A stretch of 34,142 nucleotides of DNA, taken from NCBI GenBank assembly GCA_936920625.1, contig CAKZHC010000031.1, forward strand, positions 1 through 34,142, read 5' to 3'. The notes below the pieces were generated by a model. That model did no database searches. It was not told where the DNA came from and worked only from the letters and a program-made list of their open reading frames with translations. This DNA comes from an uncultured Enterobacteriaceae bacterium. GTDB lineage: Bacteria; Pseudomonadota; Gammaproteobacteria; Enterobacterales; Enterobacteriaceae. Below, one piece after another: positions 17,656 to 26,225 of the stretch (its first letter is position 1; each line of letters opens with the position of its first letter). The position numbers and the translations under genes are program-made.

Positions 17656-18226
17656 ATGAACTTTCTTGCTCACCTTCATCTGGCAAGCCTTGCAAATAGC
17701 AGCCTGCTGGGAAATCTGATGGCTGATTTTGTGCGCGGTAATCCATGGAAGTCCTGGCCTCAGTCTGTGGCAGCGGGGATTGCCCTGCACCGCCGTGTTG
17801 ATACTATTGCAGATAATCTCCCGGAAGTGCGCGCGATTTCGTCCAGCGACGCAGCGTGTTGCTTTGATCACACTGGATGTTGTCTGGGACCACTTTCTCT
17901 CCCTTCACTGGCAGCATCTGCACCCAACGGAACCTCTTCCCGCATTTCTGTTACGTGCCCAAGCCGCACTCGAGCCGCTACTTTCAGCAACGCCAGTGGC
18001 GTTTCAAAACCTTAATCGCCACATCTGGCACGAACGCTGGCTGGAACACTATGCGGAGGTGACATGGGTGCAAAAGGTGCTAAACAGCCTGGCTGACCGG
18101 CGCCCCCGGCTAAGCGCACTGCGTGATTCCTGGCAGGATTTTATTAATAACTACCCCCTGCTTGAACAATCATTCTGGCAGTTTTATCCCCGGCTAATGG
18201 TCAAAGCCAAAACAAGGCAACTTTAG
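17656..18226 (+). pseudogene. acpH: ACP phosphodiesterase AcpH, frameshifted
   Basis: Intact AcpH removes the phosphopantetheine arm from acyl carrier protein. The N-terminal part, from MNFLAHLHLAS to NLPEVRA (17656-17835), is in one frame. The rest, from FRPATQRVALITLDVVWDHF to the stop at 18226, continues in another. Compared with E. coli AcpH, about five codons after NLPEVR are replaced by four bases, consistent with an 11-bp deletion. The first frame stops at 18015 after an unrelated tail. Both halves are otherwise well conserved, so the inactivation looks recent. The gene keeps its usual place and orientation beside queA. Confidence 0.9.
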
Positions 18227-18310
18227 CTCATTTTGGCTTAACATTATCTGATTCTTCAGAATCTTCATGCCAGACAGCAAAATATTCCTTCATCGTATTG
18301 ACTCTTGCCA

Positions 18311-18339
18311 TTGGTTTCCCTTTTTCGCTCGCTTATACT
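18311..18339 (+). promoter_or_regulatory. candidate sigma70 promoter of the peroxiredoxin gene
   Basis: TTGGTT (18311-18316) and TATACT (18334-18339) are separated by 17 bases and lie about 43 bases upstream of the ATG. No OxyR site was recognised by eye. Confidence 0.5.
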
Positions 18340-18381
18340 GCCTCAGTCGACTACTCAACTCTAACCAAAACAGGAGTAAAC

Positions 18382-18984
18382 ATGGTTCTGGTAACTCGTC
18401 AGGCACCGGATTTTACCGCTTCAGCTGTACTTGGCAACGGCAAAATAGTTAATGATTTCAATTTTAAACAGCATATTGCAGGTAAAGTTGCTGTGTTGTT
18501 TTTCTGGCCTATGGACTTCACTTTTGTCTGCCCTTCTGAGTTGATCGCCTTTGATAAGCGTTACGAAGAATTTCGCAAACGCAATGTAGAGGTAGTAGGG
18601 GTCTCATTTGACTCAGAATTTGTTCATAATGCCTGGCGCAATACGCCAGTTGAGGGCGGTGGCATTGGTACAGTGCAATATGCCATGGTCGCAGATATCA
18701 AACGCGAGATTCAATCTGCTTATGGGATTGAACATCCTGATGCTGGCGTGGCACTGCGTGGCTCATTCCTGATAGATACCGCAGGTGTAATCCGCCACCA
18801 AGTGGTAAATGATTTGCCTTTAGGGCGCAACATCGACGAGATGCTGCGTATGGTTGATGCTCTCCAGTTCCACGAACAGTACGGAGAAGTGTGCCCGGCT
18901 CAGTGGGAAAAAGGTAAAGAGGGTATGGGCGCCTCACCAGAAGGAGTTGCCAAGTATTTGAGTGCGAATGCGGCCAAGCTCTAA
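18382..18984 (+). CDS. peroxiredoxin C (typical 2-Cys, AhpC/TSA family)
   Basis: Typical 2-Cys peroxiredoxins reduce hydrogen peroxide and organic hydroperoxides in the cytoplasm. With the ATG at 18382, preceded by the ribosome-binding site aggag, the protein is 200 residues. The peroxidatic cysteine lies in DFTFVCPSE and the resolving cysteine in GEVCPAQW, and the C-terminal tail includes GMGASPEGVAKYL. A longer frame from 18298 has no family support. It is transcribed alone, towards the convergent proY, and ends before a strong terminator hairpin. No catalytic residue is missing. Confidence 0.96.
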   Translation: MVLVTRQAPDFTASAVLGNGKIVNDFNFKQHIAGKVAVLFFWPMDFTFVCPSELIAFDKRYEEFRKRNVEVVGVSFDSEFVHNAWRNTPVEGGGIGTVQYAMVADIKREIQSAYGIEHPDAGVALRGSFLIDTAGVIRHQVVNDLPLGRNIDEMLRMVDALQFHEQYGEVCPAQWEKGKEGMGASPEGVAKYLSANAAKL

Positions 18985-19017
18985 TTTATAAATGCTGAAC
19001 TAGCAACAGGCCCTTTA

Positions 19018-19055
19018 ACATTAGCGCTAAGACTATTCTCCAGCGCTAATGTTTT
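19018..19055 (+). terminator. rho-independent terminator after the peroxiredoxin gene
   Basis: ACATTAGCGCT (19018-19028) and AGCGCTAATGT (19042-19052) form a perfect 11-bp stem with a 13-base loop, followed by TTT. It lies between the converging peroxiredoxin gene and proY and may serve both. Confidence 0.85.
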
Positions 19056-19106
19056 CTGTTGATCAGCAGTGTATTCTAGCAACGTTATCCGCCTGTATGG
19101 ATATAG

Positions 19107-20483
19107 CTATGACAGACTATCGCCCATATAGGCTTTGCGGCTGGCTTTACGTCCATGTAACCACCACCAGGTCGCTAGCAGCCACAACACCCAAATCACG
19201 CCCACATAAAGTGAAATGCGTGTCTCAGAGTTGTAGCCAATCAACGCGATAATAAACACTAAAAATAACAGGCCTGCGATAGCGGTAACCTGACCACCGG
19301 GCAATGCAAAACTCGGTTTTTTAGCATCACTTGCCTTCAACTGACGACGAAACCCGATGTGTGACAGCAAAATCATCAGCCAGACCCAGACAGTGGCGAA
19401 TGTCGCCAGCGAGGCAATGACCAGGAATACCTTCTGCGGTATCAGATAGTTGAGCAATACTGCCATCAGTAACGCCAGCATCATCCCTGACACGGTGACC
19501 CGGGGAACTCCGCGTGTACTCAGCCGCTGGAAAAAACGCGGGGCATCGCCTTGCTCCGCCATACCATACAGCATGCGGCCAACACCAAACACATCACTAT
19601 TAATCGCTGAAAGTGAAGCGGTAATAACCACAAAATTGAGCAGTGCAGCCGCCCCAGCGATACCTAAATGCTGAAAAGTAGTCACAAACGGGCTACCGGC
19701 GGTCCCCACCTGCCCCCAAGGATAAATCGCCATAATGACAAACAGCGTTCCAACGTAAAAGATAAGAATACGCAGTGGCACTGCATTAACCGCCGCAGGA
19801 ATTGCCCGTGCTGGGTCGCGTGCCTCACCCGCTGTAATACCAATAATCTCTATACCGCCATAGGCAAACATGACCACCTGCAAAGAGAGCCACATCCCGG
19901 CAAGCCCATGTGGGAAAAAGCCCCCCTGGCTCCAGAGATTACTAATGCCTGTAGGCTGACCGCCATTACCGAGACCCCAGATAATCACCCCAAGCCCGAC
20001 AGCAATCATCAGTACAATTGCTATCACCTTGACGAGGGATAGCCAAAATTCTACTTCCCCAAACACATTAACTTTCATTAGATTAAGTGCGCCAATTACC
20101 ATTACAACACTTAATACCCAAATCCAGACTGGCGCATCAGGAAACCAGAATGTCATATAAACACCAAACGCTGTAACATCGGCGATAGCAACAATTAACA
20201 TTTCAAAGCAATATGTCCAGCCAGTGATATAACCTGCTATCGGACCGAGGTACTGATGTGCATAACTGGAAAAAGATCCTGCCCTTGGGTTATTAACTGC
20301 CATCTCACCGAGTGCCCGTAAAATAATCCATGCAGCTATTCCCCCGATGATGTAAGCGATTAAAATTGACGGCCCAGCCATTTTTATCGCCTCTGCCGAG
20401 CCATAAAAAAGCCCTGTACCTATAGCTGATCCAATTGCCATGAAACGTATATGGCGAATAGTCAGCTCTTTTTTTAGTGTCAT
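19107..20483 (-). CDS. proY: ProY-like amino-acid permease (APC family)
   Basis: ProY is described as a cryptic proline permease; the family imports amino acids by proton symport across the inner membrane. The 458-residue protein has about twelve membrane segments, begins MTLKKELTIRHIRFMAIGSAIGTGLFYGS and contains the APC signature GGIAAWIILRALGEMAVNNP and GGIEIIGITAGEARDP. It aligns end to end with E. coli ProY. The ribosome-binding site aggtgaggg precedes the ATG. It lies downstream of brnQ on the same strand, as in E. coli, but across a 650-bp gap that may carry its own promoter. Confidence 0.95.
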   Translation of the reverse strand: MTLKKELTIRHIRFMAIGSAIGTGLFYGSAEAIKMAGPSILIAYIIGGIAAWIILRALGEMAVNNPRAGSFSSYAHQYLGPIAGYITGWTYCFEMLIVAIADVTAFGVYMTFWFPDAPVWIWVLSVVMVIGALNLMKVNVFGEVEFWLSLVKVIAIVLMIAVGLGVIIWGLGNGGQPTGISNLWSQGGFFPHGLAGMWLSLQVVMFAYGGIEIIGITAGEARDPARAIPAAVNAVPLRILIFYVGTLFVIMAIYPWGQVGTAGSPFVTTFQHLGIAGAAALLNFVVITASLSAINSDVFGVGRMLYGMAEQGDAPRFFQRLSTRGVPRVTVSGMMLALLMAVLLNYLIPQKVFLVIASLATFATVWVWLMILLSHIGFRRQLKASDAKKPSFALPGGQVTAIAGLLFLVFIIALIGYNSETRISLYVGVIWVLWLLATWWWLHGRKASRKAYMGDSLS

Positions 20484-21137
20484 AGTCCCTCACCTTGTCT
20501 ATACGTGTACAATCATTCAAAAACATAAGTCAGATTGTCAGAGGTAACAATAGTAAAAACTTGCCAAATGGCCCTTCAGTTCACAATTCTGAAAATTTAC
20601 GAAAAAGGTGTGATTGATAGAACAGTTTGACAGAAGTAATATTTATTACACAGAATGGTAGTACCATGGATTAGGCATTAAAACCTGCTGATTTCGTAAC
20701 CACAACACAATCTAAGGCAACAACCCGCCTGCTCACAGCAAAAACACCATTATCCCGCCTGCCAGTCATCAATATCTTTCGGCCGATTGCCATGATGTGT
20801 TGCTATAGCCCAATTACCATGTCGTCAGTACCGCAAGGAAACTGACGTTCCACATAATTAGAACCAGAAATTGCATAATCTTGAGGCGGGCTATACCTTC
20901 TAATCAGCGCCTGATTCGGGTTCAAATTACATCGACATGGCAAGGCAGATGAGCATGGCTCACGGCCCACATTGCCATGCTCAGTAAAACTCCAGCCTGG
21001 AATCAACAGCTGCCTGATGCTACTAAACTGATATACGCTCCGCCCCATTACCGTTTAACAGGGCTGATGATGGTACACATTCATCAACATCGGAGGAAAA
21101 CGTTAGCAATAATGCGTGGTTATAATCACAGTCTGTA
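20484..21137. other. long gap between brnQ and proY, no gene seen
   Basis: About 650 bp separate the brnQ stop from the proY start. No frame is convincing on either strand; short frames at 20803-21048 (minus) and 20977-21237 (plus) have no recognisable family. A perfect 9-bp inverted repeat, GAGCATGGC (20951-20959) and GCCATGCTC (20974-20982), may be a terminator-like or regulatory structure. Confidence 0.55.
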
Positions 21138-22463
21138 TCATAAACTGGCTGACTTATGCACTCCTGATAACAGCCGATCACATAGAGCAGCAATCACCAC
21201 AACAACCAGAACAGGCGGTAGCCAGGATAGTCCCTGATTTGCCAGCGGCAGATGTTCAACCGCCTGAGGCAGAGCTGCTTTAAAACGGGTAGTTTTCACT
21301 GCGTCCATCACGCCAAACAACAAACCCGTCAGCATAGCAGGAGCAATCACATAAATGCTTCTTCTCCACCATTTTAAGGTAAAGTTTAGTATGATAAGTA
21401 TAATACAAGGAGGATAAATTGCATTGAGCACAGGTATGGAAAACTGGATAAGATGACTCAGCCCCAGATTTGATACCAGCATGGAGAATAGCCCAAGGAT
21501 TAGTACCAGTGCCCGATAGGACAGGGTCAAATACTGCTCAAAAAATTCTGCACAAGCGCAGGTCAGGCCGACAGCGGTTACCATGCAGCCGACAAAAATC
21601 AATGTTGCCAGCAGTACACTGCCAAAGTCACCAAACGCGTATGCTACATATGTATGCAGGATAGCTGCACCATTCTGGCTCTGTTCCACCAGCGAACTGC
21701 TTACCGAGCCCAGTTCGAACAGGCTAAGATAGAGCAAAGCCAGCGCCACACCAGCAAAAACACCGGCGATTATAGTATAACGTGTTAGTAAACTGGCATC
21801 CTTGACACCACGCGATCGAGCAGCATTCACAATAACAATGCCAAAAACCATCGCCCCTAATGTATCCATGGTCAGGTAACCATTAACAAATCCTGCTGAT
21901 AGCGGCGCTGTGGCATATTCCACAGTGGCAGGTGCCGGGCTAACCTCAGGCCATAAGAGCACTGATACCCCCAAAATCGTCAGGAAAACCATTTTTAGCG
22001 GCGCGAGGATATGGCCAACACTATCTAATAATCTGCCAGGATAAAGTGAAATTAACACCACCAGTGCAAAATAGACCAGACTATAGATAAGTAACGGCAT
22101 TGACCCACTGCTATCAGATAGCAACGGTAAAATCCCCACTTCATAAGAGACGGTTGCAGTACGTGGCGTCGCAAACAAAGGGCCAACTACAAGATAACAG
22201 ATTGTGGCAAGCACTATCCCCGCAGTTTTACCAATTGGCAGACTTAACGCGTCAATACCACCACCGACACGGGACAGCGCGATGATTGTTATCACCGGCA
22301 GCCCAACGGCGGTGATCAGAAAACCTAAGGCAGTAGCCCAGAGATGCTGACCAGACTGAATACCCACCATCGGTGGGATAATGATATTTCCTGCACCAAC
22401 AAACAGTGCAAACGTCATGAAGCCCAGCGCGAAGATATCTTTAGTAGTTAATCGTTGTATCAT
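21138..22463 (-). CDS. brnQ: branched-chain amino-acid transporter BrnQ
   Basis: BrnQ (LIV-II) imports leucine, isoleucine and valine with sodium or protons. The 441-residue protein has about twelve membrane segments and the family motifs ALGFMTFALFVGAGNIIIPP near the N-terminus (here after DIF), VGPLFATPRTATVSYEVG, NGYLTMDTLGAMVFGIVIVNA and GLTCACAEFFEQYL. It aligns with E. coli BrnQ over its whole length. In E. coli phoR-phoB lie immediately upstream; here the upstream 640 bp hold no gene and the next gene is the divergent rdgC. Confidence 0.97.
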   Translation of the reverse strand: MIQRLTTKDIFALGFMTFALFVGAGNIIIPPMVGIQSGQHLWATALGFLITAVGLPVITIIALSRVGGGIDALSLPIGKTAGIVLATICYLVVGPLFATPRTATVSYEVGILPLLSDSSGSMPLLIYSLVYFALVVLISLYPGRLLDSVGHILAPLKMVFLTILGVSVLLWPEVSPAPATVEYATAPLSAGFVNGYLTMDTLGAMVFGIVIVNAARSRGVKDASLLTRYTIIAGVFAGVALALLYLSLFELGSVSSSLVEQSQNGAAILHTYVAYAFGDFGSVLLATLIFVGCMVTAVGLTCACAEFFEQYLTLSYRALVLILGLFSMLVSNLGLSHLIQFSIPVLNAIYPPCIILIILNFTLKWWRRSIYVIAPAMLTGLLFGVMDAVKTTRFKAALPQAVEHLPLANQGLSWLPPVLVVVVIAALCDRLLSGVHKSASL

Positions 22464-23099
22464 AGGGAAGGTTGTAGCCTGTATATATTAAACATCATCT
22501 CATCTGCTTAGACGAACTCAAAGCAACTAACAAAAAACTTCGCCTTAGAAAACATTTTAGGAGCACAAGTTAGTAGAACGTTTATATCTTTCAAAGGCAA
22601 GAGCTGAATAATAATACAAATATTATGCTTTTTTATTAAAAATTTTTAGTGAATAATTTTAAATTGTATAGTTTCTACCCATATATAATTTGTTCTTTTT
22701 TCATCCATAGCCACTCTATCTTTTGTTATTTCTACAGAAAAAAGACGCAAAAATGTATTTTTTGCCATTTTACATAAGCCGGTATGACAATTTGCCCTTA
22801 TTGAAAGGCTTTTTTACTCCTCTGCCTCGGGATATGTGCCTCAGCGCTGCTGTTTACCCATCCGCTACGAGTTTTCACTCAACATACTAATACCCTCTGT
22901 CCGGTGGCTATAAAACCCGACTACTAATCCACCACCAGAAGCATGGCGGTCAGGCTAAGCCGATATAGCCTGGACACTAATATTAGCGCCTTTGTATCGC
23001 TCTGGTTCTAAAGAAAATGAAACTCTCATGACAATTCGTTATCATGCGCACCTGATTAGCATTCTGTGTCTATGAAACGCTTTAGATAGGGAACGTAAC
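22464..23099. other. gap between divergent brnQ and rdgC; site of a lost gene block
   Basis: No coding frame of note lies in these 636 bp, which start very AT-rich near brnQ and become more balanced towards rdgC. In E. coli this position holds phoR, phoB, sbcD, sbcC, araJ and mak, and no remnant of any was recognised in six frames. The promoters of brnQ and rdgC must lie here, but no confident boxes were found. Confidence 0.7.
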
Positions 23100-24023
23100 A
23101 TGCCATGGTTTAAAAATATGATGATTTACCGCCTCAACCGGAATATTTCACTGGTGCCCGGCGAGGTTGAAAAACAGCTTGCTCACATGGCATTTCGCCC
23201 CTGTAGTAGTCAGGAAAAATCGAAAATGGGCTGGGTTTCACCCATAGGCTCTTGCAGCCAGATTCTGGCGCATGTCAGCAATGGTCAGCTACTGTTATGT
23301 GCCCGTAAAGAAGAAAAAATTTTACCCGCTCCTGTTATAAATCAGAATGTTGAAACCCGAATTGAAAAACTGGAAACAGAACAACATCGCAAATTAAAAA
23401 AGAGTGAAAAACAGGCGCTCAGAGATGAAGTACTGCACAGCCTGCTGCCACGAGCCTTTAGCCGTTTCAGCCAGACCTACCTGTGGATCGACCCTATCCG
23501 CCATTTGATTGCCATCGACTGCGCCAGCCCCAAAAAAGCGGAGGATCTTCTGGCACTACTGCGTAAAAGTCTGGGTTCACTGCCAGTCGTTCCGCTTACT
23601 CCCAAAAAACCGATTGAGCTAACGCTGACCGAATGGGTTCGTTCTGGCAATTTAGCGTCGGGTTTCTCTCTGTTAGATGAAGCAGAATTAAAAGATACGC
23701 TGGAAGAAGGGGGGATTATTCGCTGCAAAAAACAGCTGCTGGTCAGTGATGAAATTGCCCACCACATTGAAGCAGGCAAACGAGTGACCAAAGTCGCGCT
23801 CGACTGGCAACAGCGTGTCCAGATGGTGCTGGCAGACAACGCTTCGCTCAAACGCCTTAAATTCTCGGATAGTCTGCTCGAAGAAAATGATGACATCGAC
23901 AACCAGGATATTGCACAGCGATTTGATGCCAATTTCGTGTTAATGACGGGAGAACTGGTAGCATTAATTGCCGATCTGCAGAAAGCCCTGGACCCGGAAG
24001 ATAATAATGGTGATACAGTCTGA
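23100..24023 (+). CDS. rdgC: recombination-associated protein RdgC
   Basis: RdgC is a ring-shaped, nucleoid-associated DNA-binding protein that restrains RecA and becomes important when recombination or replication restart is impaired. The 307-residue product resembles the 303-residue E. coli protein throughout: MPWFKNMMIYRLNR at the start, then CARKEEKILP, DEVLHSLLPRAFSRFSQT, CASPKKAEDLLALLRKSLGSLPVVPL and LTLTEWVRSG. The gene is preceded by a weak ribosome-binding site (atagggaac). It stands beside brnQ because the intervening E. coli genes are gone. Confidence 0.98.
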   Translation: MPWFKNMMIYRLNRNISLVPGEVEKQLAHMAFRPCSSQEKSKMGWVSPIGSCSQILAHVSNGQLLLCARKEEKILPAPVINQNVETRIEKLETEQHRKLKKSEKQALRDEVLHSLLPRAFSRFSQTYLWIDPIRHLIAIDCASPKKAEDLLALLRKSLGSLPVVPLTPKKPIELTLTEWVRSGNLASGFSLLDEAELKDTLEEGGIIRCKKQLLVSDEIAHHIEAGKRVTKVALDWQQRVQMVLADNASLKRLKFSDSLLEENDDIDNQDIAQRFDANFVLMTGELVALIADLQKALDPEDNNGDTV

Positions 24024-24337
24024 AATAACACTAGCATTTCTCGGTCTTAACCAGTAACGCAAAAAGCCCGGCTTGTTATAAGTTTCACCCATGAGATAAT
24101 ATAGCCGGGTAATATGGATTGCCTGAATCAACCTGCCCGTTTCTCTATCTTAACTGTTCTGGCGTTATTTCACGAATTCCATCCTCTGAACATACCACTA
24201 TGCATTTATGTGGTTATACTGACTACTATGGGTCCTGTCTTTACTACGCTGGCTGCCCCGGCCCGGGCGCAGGCGTGATCCTAAACTCCCATTCAGGGCT
24301 GGAAATATATTAACAACTAATCGATGATCAATTGACA
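24024..24337. other. gap between rdgC and marC, possible terminator and an unassigned short frame
   Basis: A 6-bp inverted repeat (CCCGGC at 24067-24072, GCCGGG at 24104-24109) with a long loop follows rdgC but has no T-run on the plus strand. A 54-codon plus-strand frame at 24114-24278 starts MDCLNQPARFS, has a hydrophobic middle and ends in TGA. It lacks a clear ribosome-binding site, resembles no family known to me and may be debris. Confidence 0.4.
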
Positions 24338-25013
24338 ATGATAGAGTTAGTCCAAGCAATTGGTTTTGGCCTGGTCGTACTGCTGCCTCTGGCTAATCCT
24401 TTAACAGCAGTGGCACTGTTTCTTAGCCTGTCAGAGGAACTTAATTTCAGCGAACGTAATCGTCAGTCATTACAGGCAGCTATTTATGTTTTTGTGATTA
24501 TGTCGGTAGCATTTTACGCCGGTAACCTGGTGATGAATACCTTTGGCATTTCAATTCCCGGTTTGCGAACAGCCGGTGGGTTAATTGTTGCCTTCATCGG
24601 ATTTCGAATGCTTTTCCCTCCGTCCCATTCAGATCACTTAATTGTAGCTAGCCATAAAAAAGACGAGATAAAGGCACAAAAAAGTGCCAACATTGCGTTC
24701 GTCCCACTTGCCATGCCCGGCACAGCAGGGCCGGGAACTATCGCAATGATCATCAGCACAGCATCGGCACTTCACGATAATACAGCTTTTCCTCGCTGGG
24801 TAATCATTGTAGCCCCCCCCCCCACTTACCTTTCTATGCATTAGTCTCATTTTATGGATTAGTCTGCGCAGTTCAGCTGCGATTATGCAACTAACAGGCA
24901 AAAGCGGTATAGATGCTATATCACGTCTGATGGGTTTTCTACTTGTATGCATGGGCGTGCAGTTTGTAATCAATGGTGCTCTTGAAGTTATTAGCAGCAT
25001 CCACAGTCACTAG
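24338..25013 (+). pseudogene. marC: MarC-family membrane protein interrupted at an 11-C tract
   Basis: MarC/SnatA proteins are inner-membrane proteins of about 220 residues with six segments and no agreed function. The first part, from MIELVQAIGFGLVVLLPLANP to VIIVAPP, matches E. coli MarC closely, including FGISIPGLRTAGGLIVAFIGFRMLFP and GTAGPGTIAMIIS. At 24813-24823 a run of eleven C shifts the frame and translation stops at 24842-24844. The expected remainder (TFLCISLILW to GVQFVINGALEVI) is intact in another frame to the TAG at 25011-25013. Seven or ten C would restore the full protein of about 224 residues. It may be a pseudogene, a phase-variable gene, a slippage-rescued gene or a sequencing error. 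Confidence 0.9.
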
Positions 25014-25373
25014 CGATAAAGGTGTTTACCGCTTTCGGCGCAGTACTGTACTTTGCCGGTTATGTGTGAATTGATTAGAAAATGTTATGTACTCAGCGTG
25101 AGCTAAAACAGCACAGGCTGGATATATAATTTTTTATGCAGCCCATCCAAGCATGGCACTTAACACCCTGACCTTCAGGTTAACCATTATTAAATACTCA
25201 TTATCAAACAAAGTCCTAGCCTTCATATATTAATATAAACAATACAATAACAACATTCACTCCTTTTTAATATCACACCAGCATGACCGCTTTTATACTA
25301 CTATGCAGGGTGGCTGACTCCTTACTCTGCCTGTCCAATAATCATCAACTAGCAATTAACTGTGAGGTAACAA
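25014..25373. other. gap between marC and the small secreted peptide gene
   Basis: An AT-rich stretch of 360 bp. Apart from the candidate promoter at 25272-25299, nothing was recognised: no coding frame and no strong hairpin. Confidence 0.5.
25272..25299 (+). promoter_or_regulatory. candidate promoter of the small secreted peptide gene
   Basis: ATCACA (-35-like, 25272-25277) and TATACT (-10-like, 25294-25299) are 16 bases apart and lie about 75 bases upstream of the ATG at 25374. Confidence 0.35.
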
Positions 25374-25535
25374 ATGTTTAATCTGATTAGCCGTCGTAAA
25401 GTTGCCACGTTAGCTTTGGGTCTGGTTCTTATGTCATCAGCTGCATCATCAGCAATCGCGGCGGACATCATTAAACCCGGTTCAGGATGTACAATCGGTG
25501 TGATTCTGCCTTGGTTTGGCGATATCTGCGTCTGA
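25374..25535 (+). CDS. small secreted two-cysteine peptide, family not recognised
   Basis: This 53-residue product has the layout of a Sec-exported peptide: a positively charged start (MFNLISRRK), a hydrophobic core (VATLALGLVLM) and a cleavage-type SSAIAA sequence near residue 30. The mature part would be about 23 residues, DIIKPGSGC...GDICV, with only two cysteines (39 and 52), suitable for one disulfide closing a hydrophobic loop that contains Pro-Trp-Phe. A ribosome-binding site (gtgagg) lies a few bases upstream, a promoter-like pair about 75 bases upstream, and a perfect hairpin about 45 bases downstream. It is a free-standing gene. I do not recognise the family; a bacteriocin-like, signalling or envelope-stress role is conceivable but unproven. 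Confidence 0.7.
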   Translation: MFNLISRRKVATLALGLVLMSSAASSAIAADIIKPGSGCTIGVILPWFGDICV

Positions 25536-25579
25536 ATGTTGTTGTGACTTAGATATAAACAAAGTTTTGCTAAAACTGT

Positions 25580-25607
25580 CCTTACATCATGTTGATGTGA
25601 TGTAAGG
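25580..25607 (+). terminator. hairpin after the secreted peptide gene
   Basis: CCTTACATCA (25580-25589) and TGATGTAAGG (25598-25607) form a perfect 10-bp stem with an 8-base loop. The T-rich run follows only about 12 bases later (taattttagtttttt), so termination strength is uncertain. Confidence 0.6.
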
Positions 25608-26104
25608 TGCAAAGCTTTAATTTTAGTTTTTTATAATGAAACCCCGCAAACTTGCCAGTATGCAGCTGATGTGTCTCTTTCCCGCCCTGCAATAACCGCA
25701 CAATCTGGCAGACTGCCCAACATGTTCTTGTTTGCTTCCAGACTGTACAATTAAGGACACCATGCATTTCATACTGATTTCTCTCCCCCGATTTTTGTAG
25801 TGGATTACAAAATCAGGCCAGTTCAATAGCTATTTTCGGCCAGACTGTTAGGAGATAGTGCAACTATAGTACCCGCCGGTGACTCTCTGTTTATTTTACA
25901 AAACAGCGGATGCACTCAACCACATCAACGGCATTCATCACAACAGGCAATCGTGTTGTCAGTATTTTTGTAAGGGGGAAATTGAGCCTCTCGGGACAGA
26001 AATATCAACCAGTATCAAAACGAGGCACAAGCACAAATTGACTATTTACTACTCATCCTCATTCTATGCTGTTTAAAGGCGGTTGCAGCAAAGAGAAAAT
26101 ACTC
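25608..26104. other. gap upstream of the tiny hydrophobic ORF, no confident gene
   Basis: Several short frames (25582-25826 on the minus strand, 25879-26076 on the plus strand) lack ribosome-binding sites and recognisable families. An inverted repeat TTTTGTA (25793-25799) / TACAAAA (25806-25812) looks like an operator half-site pair, but its target is unknown. Confidence 0.4.
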
Positions 26105-26170
26105 ATGGCGCTTATCATTTTCATTTTACTCACCATATTGATCACTATTATCGCTATTCTTATTCGTTAA
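26105..26170 (+). CDS. possible 21-residue single-span membrane peptide
   Basis: The frame encodes MALIIFILLTILITIIAILIR, almost entirely Ile/Leu with one terminal Arg, which would form a single membrane helix. A purine-rich stretch (aaagagaaaa) lies 5-14 bases upstream of the ATG. Peptides of this composition include Ibs-type toxins of type I toxin-antitoxin pairs and small membrane-protein regulators, but the sequence matches none that I know. It lies 55 bases upstream of the decayed acyltransferase gene and could alternatively be a leader or a chance frame in AT-rich DNA. Confidence 0.35.
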   Translation: MALIIFILLTILITIIAILIR

Positions 26171-26225
26171 GATTCTGATTGGTTTATCTAATCGCTATCG
26201 CTACTATTCAACAATCGAATAGTGT

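Noticed and set aside
23018..23050. Fur-box-like sequence upstream of rdgC (atgacaattcgttatcat)
   Set aside because: Matches the 19-bp consensus at too few positions, and rdgC is not a known Fur target.
24114..24278. 54-codon plus-strand frame between rdgC and marC with a hydrophobic middle
   Set aside because: No clear ribosome-binding site and no family recognised; overlaps another random frame at 24119-24313. Left as possible debris.
25879..26076. 65-codon plus-strand frame upstream of the tiny hydrophobic ORF
   Set aside because: No ribosome-binding site, no recognisable motif, composition typical of random frames.
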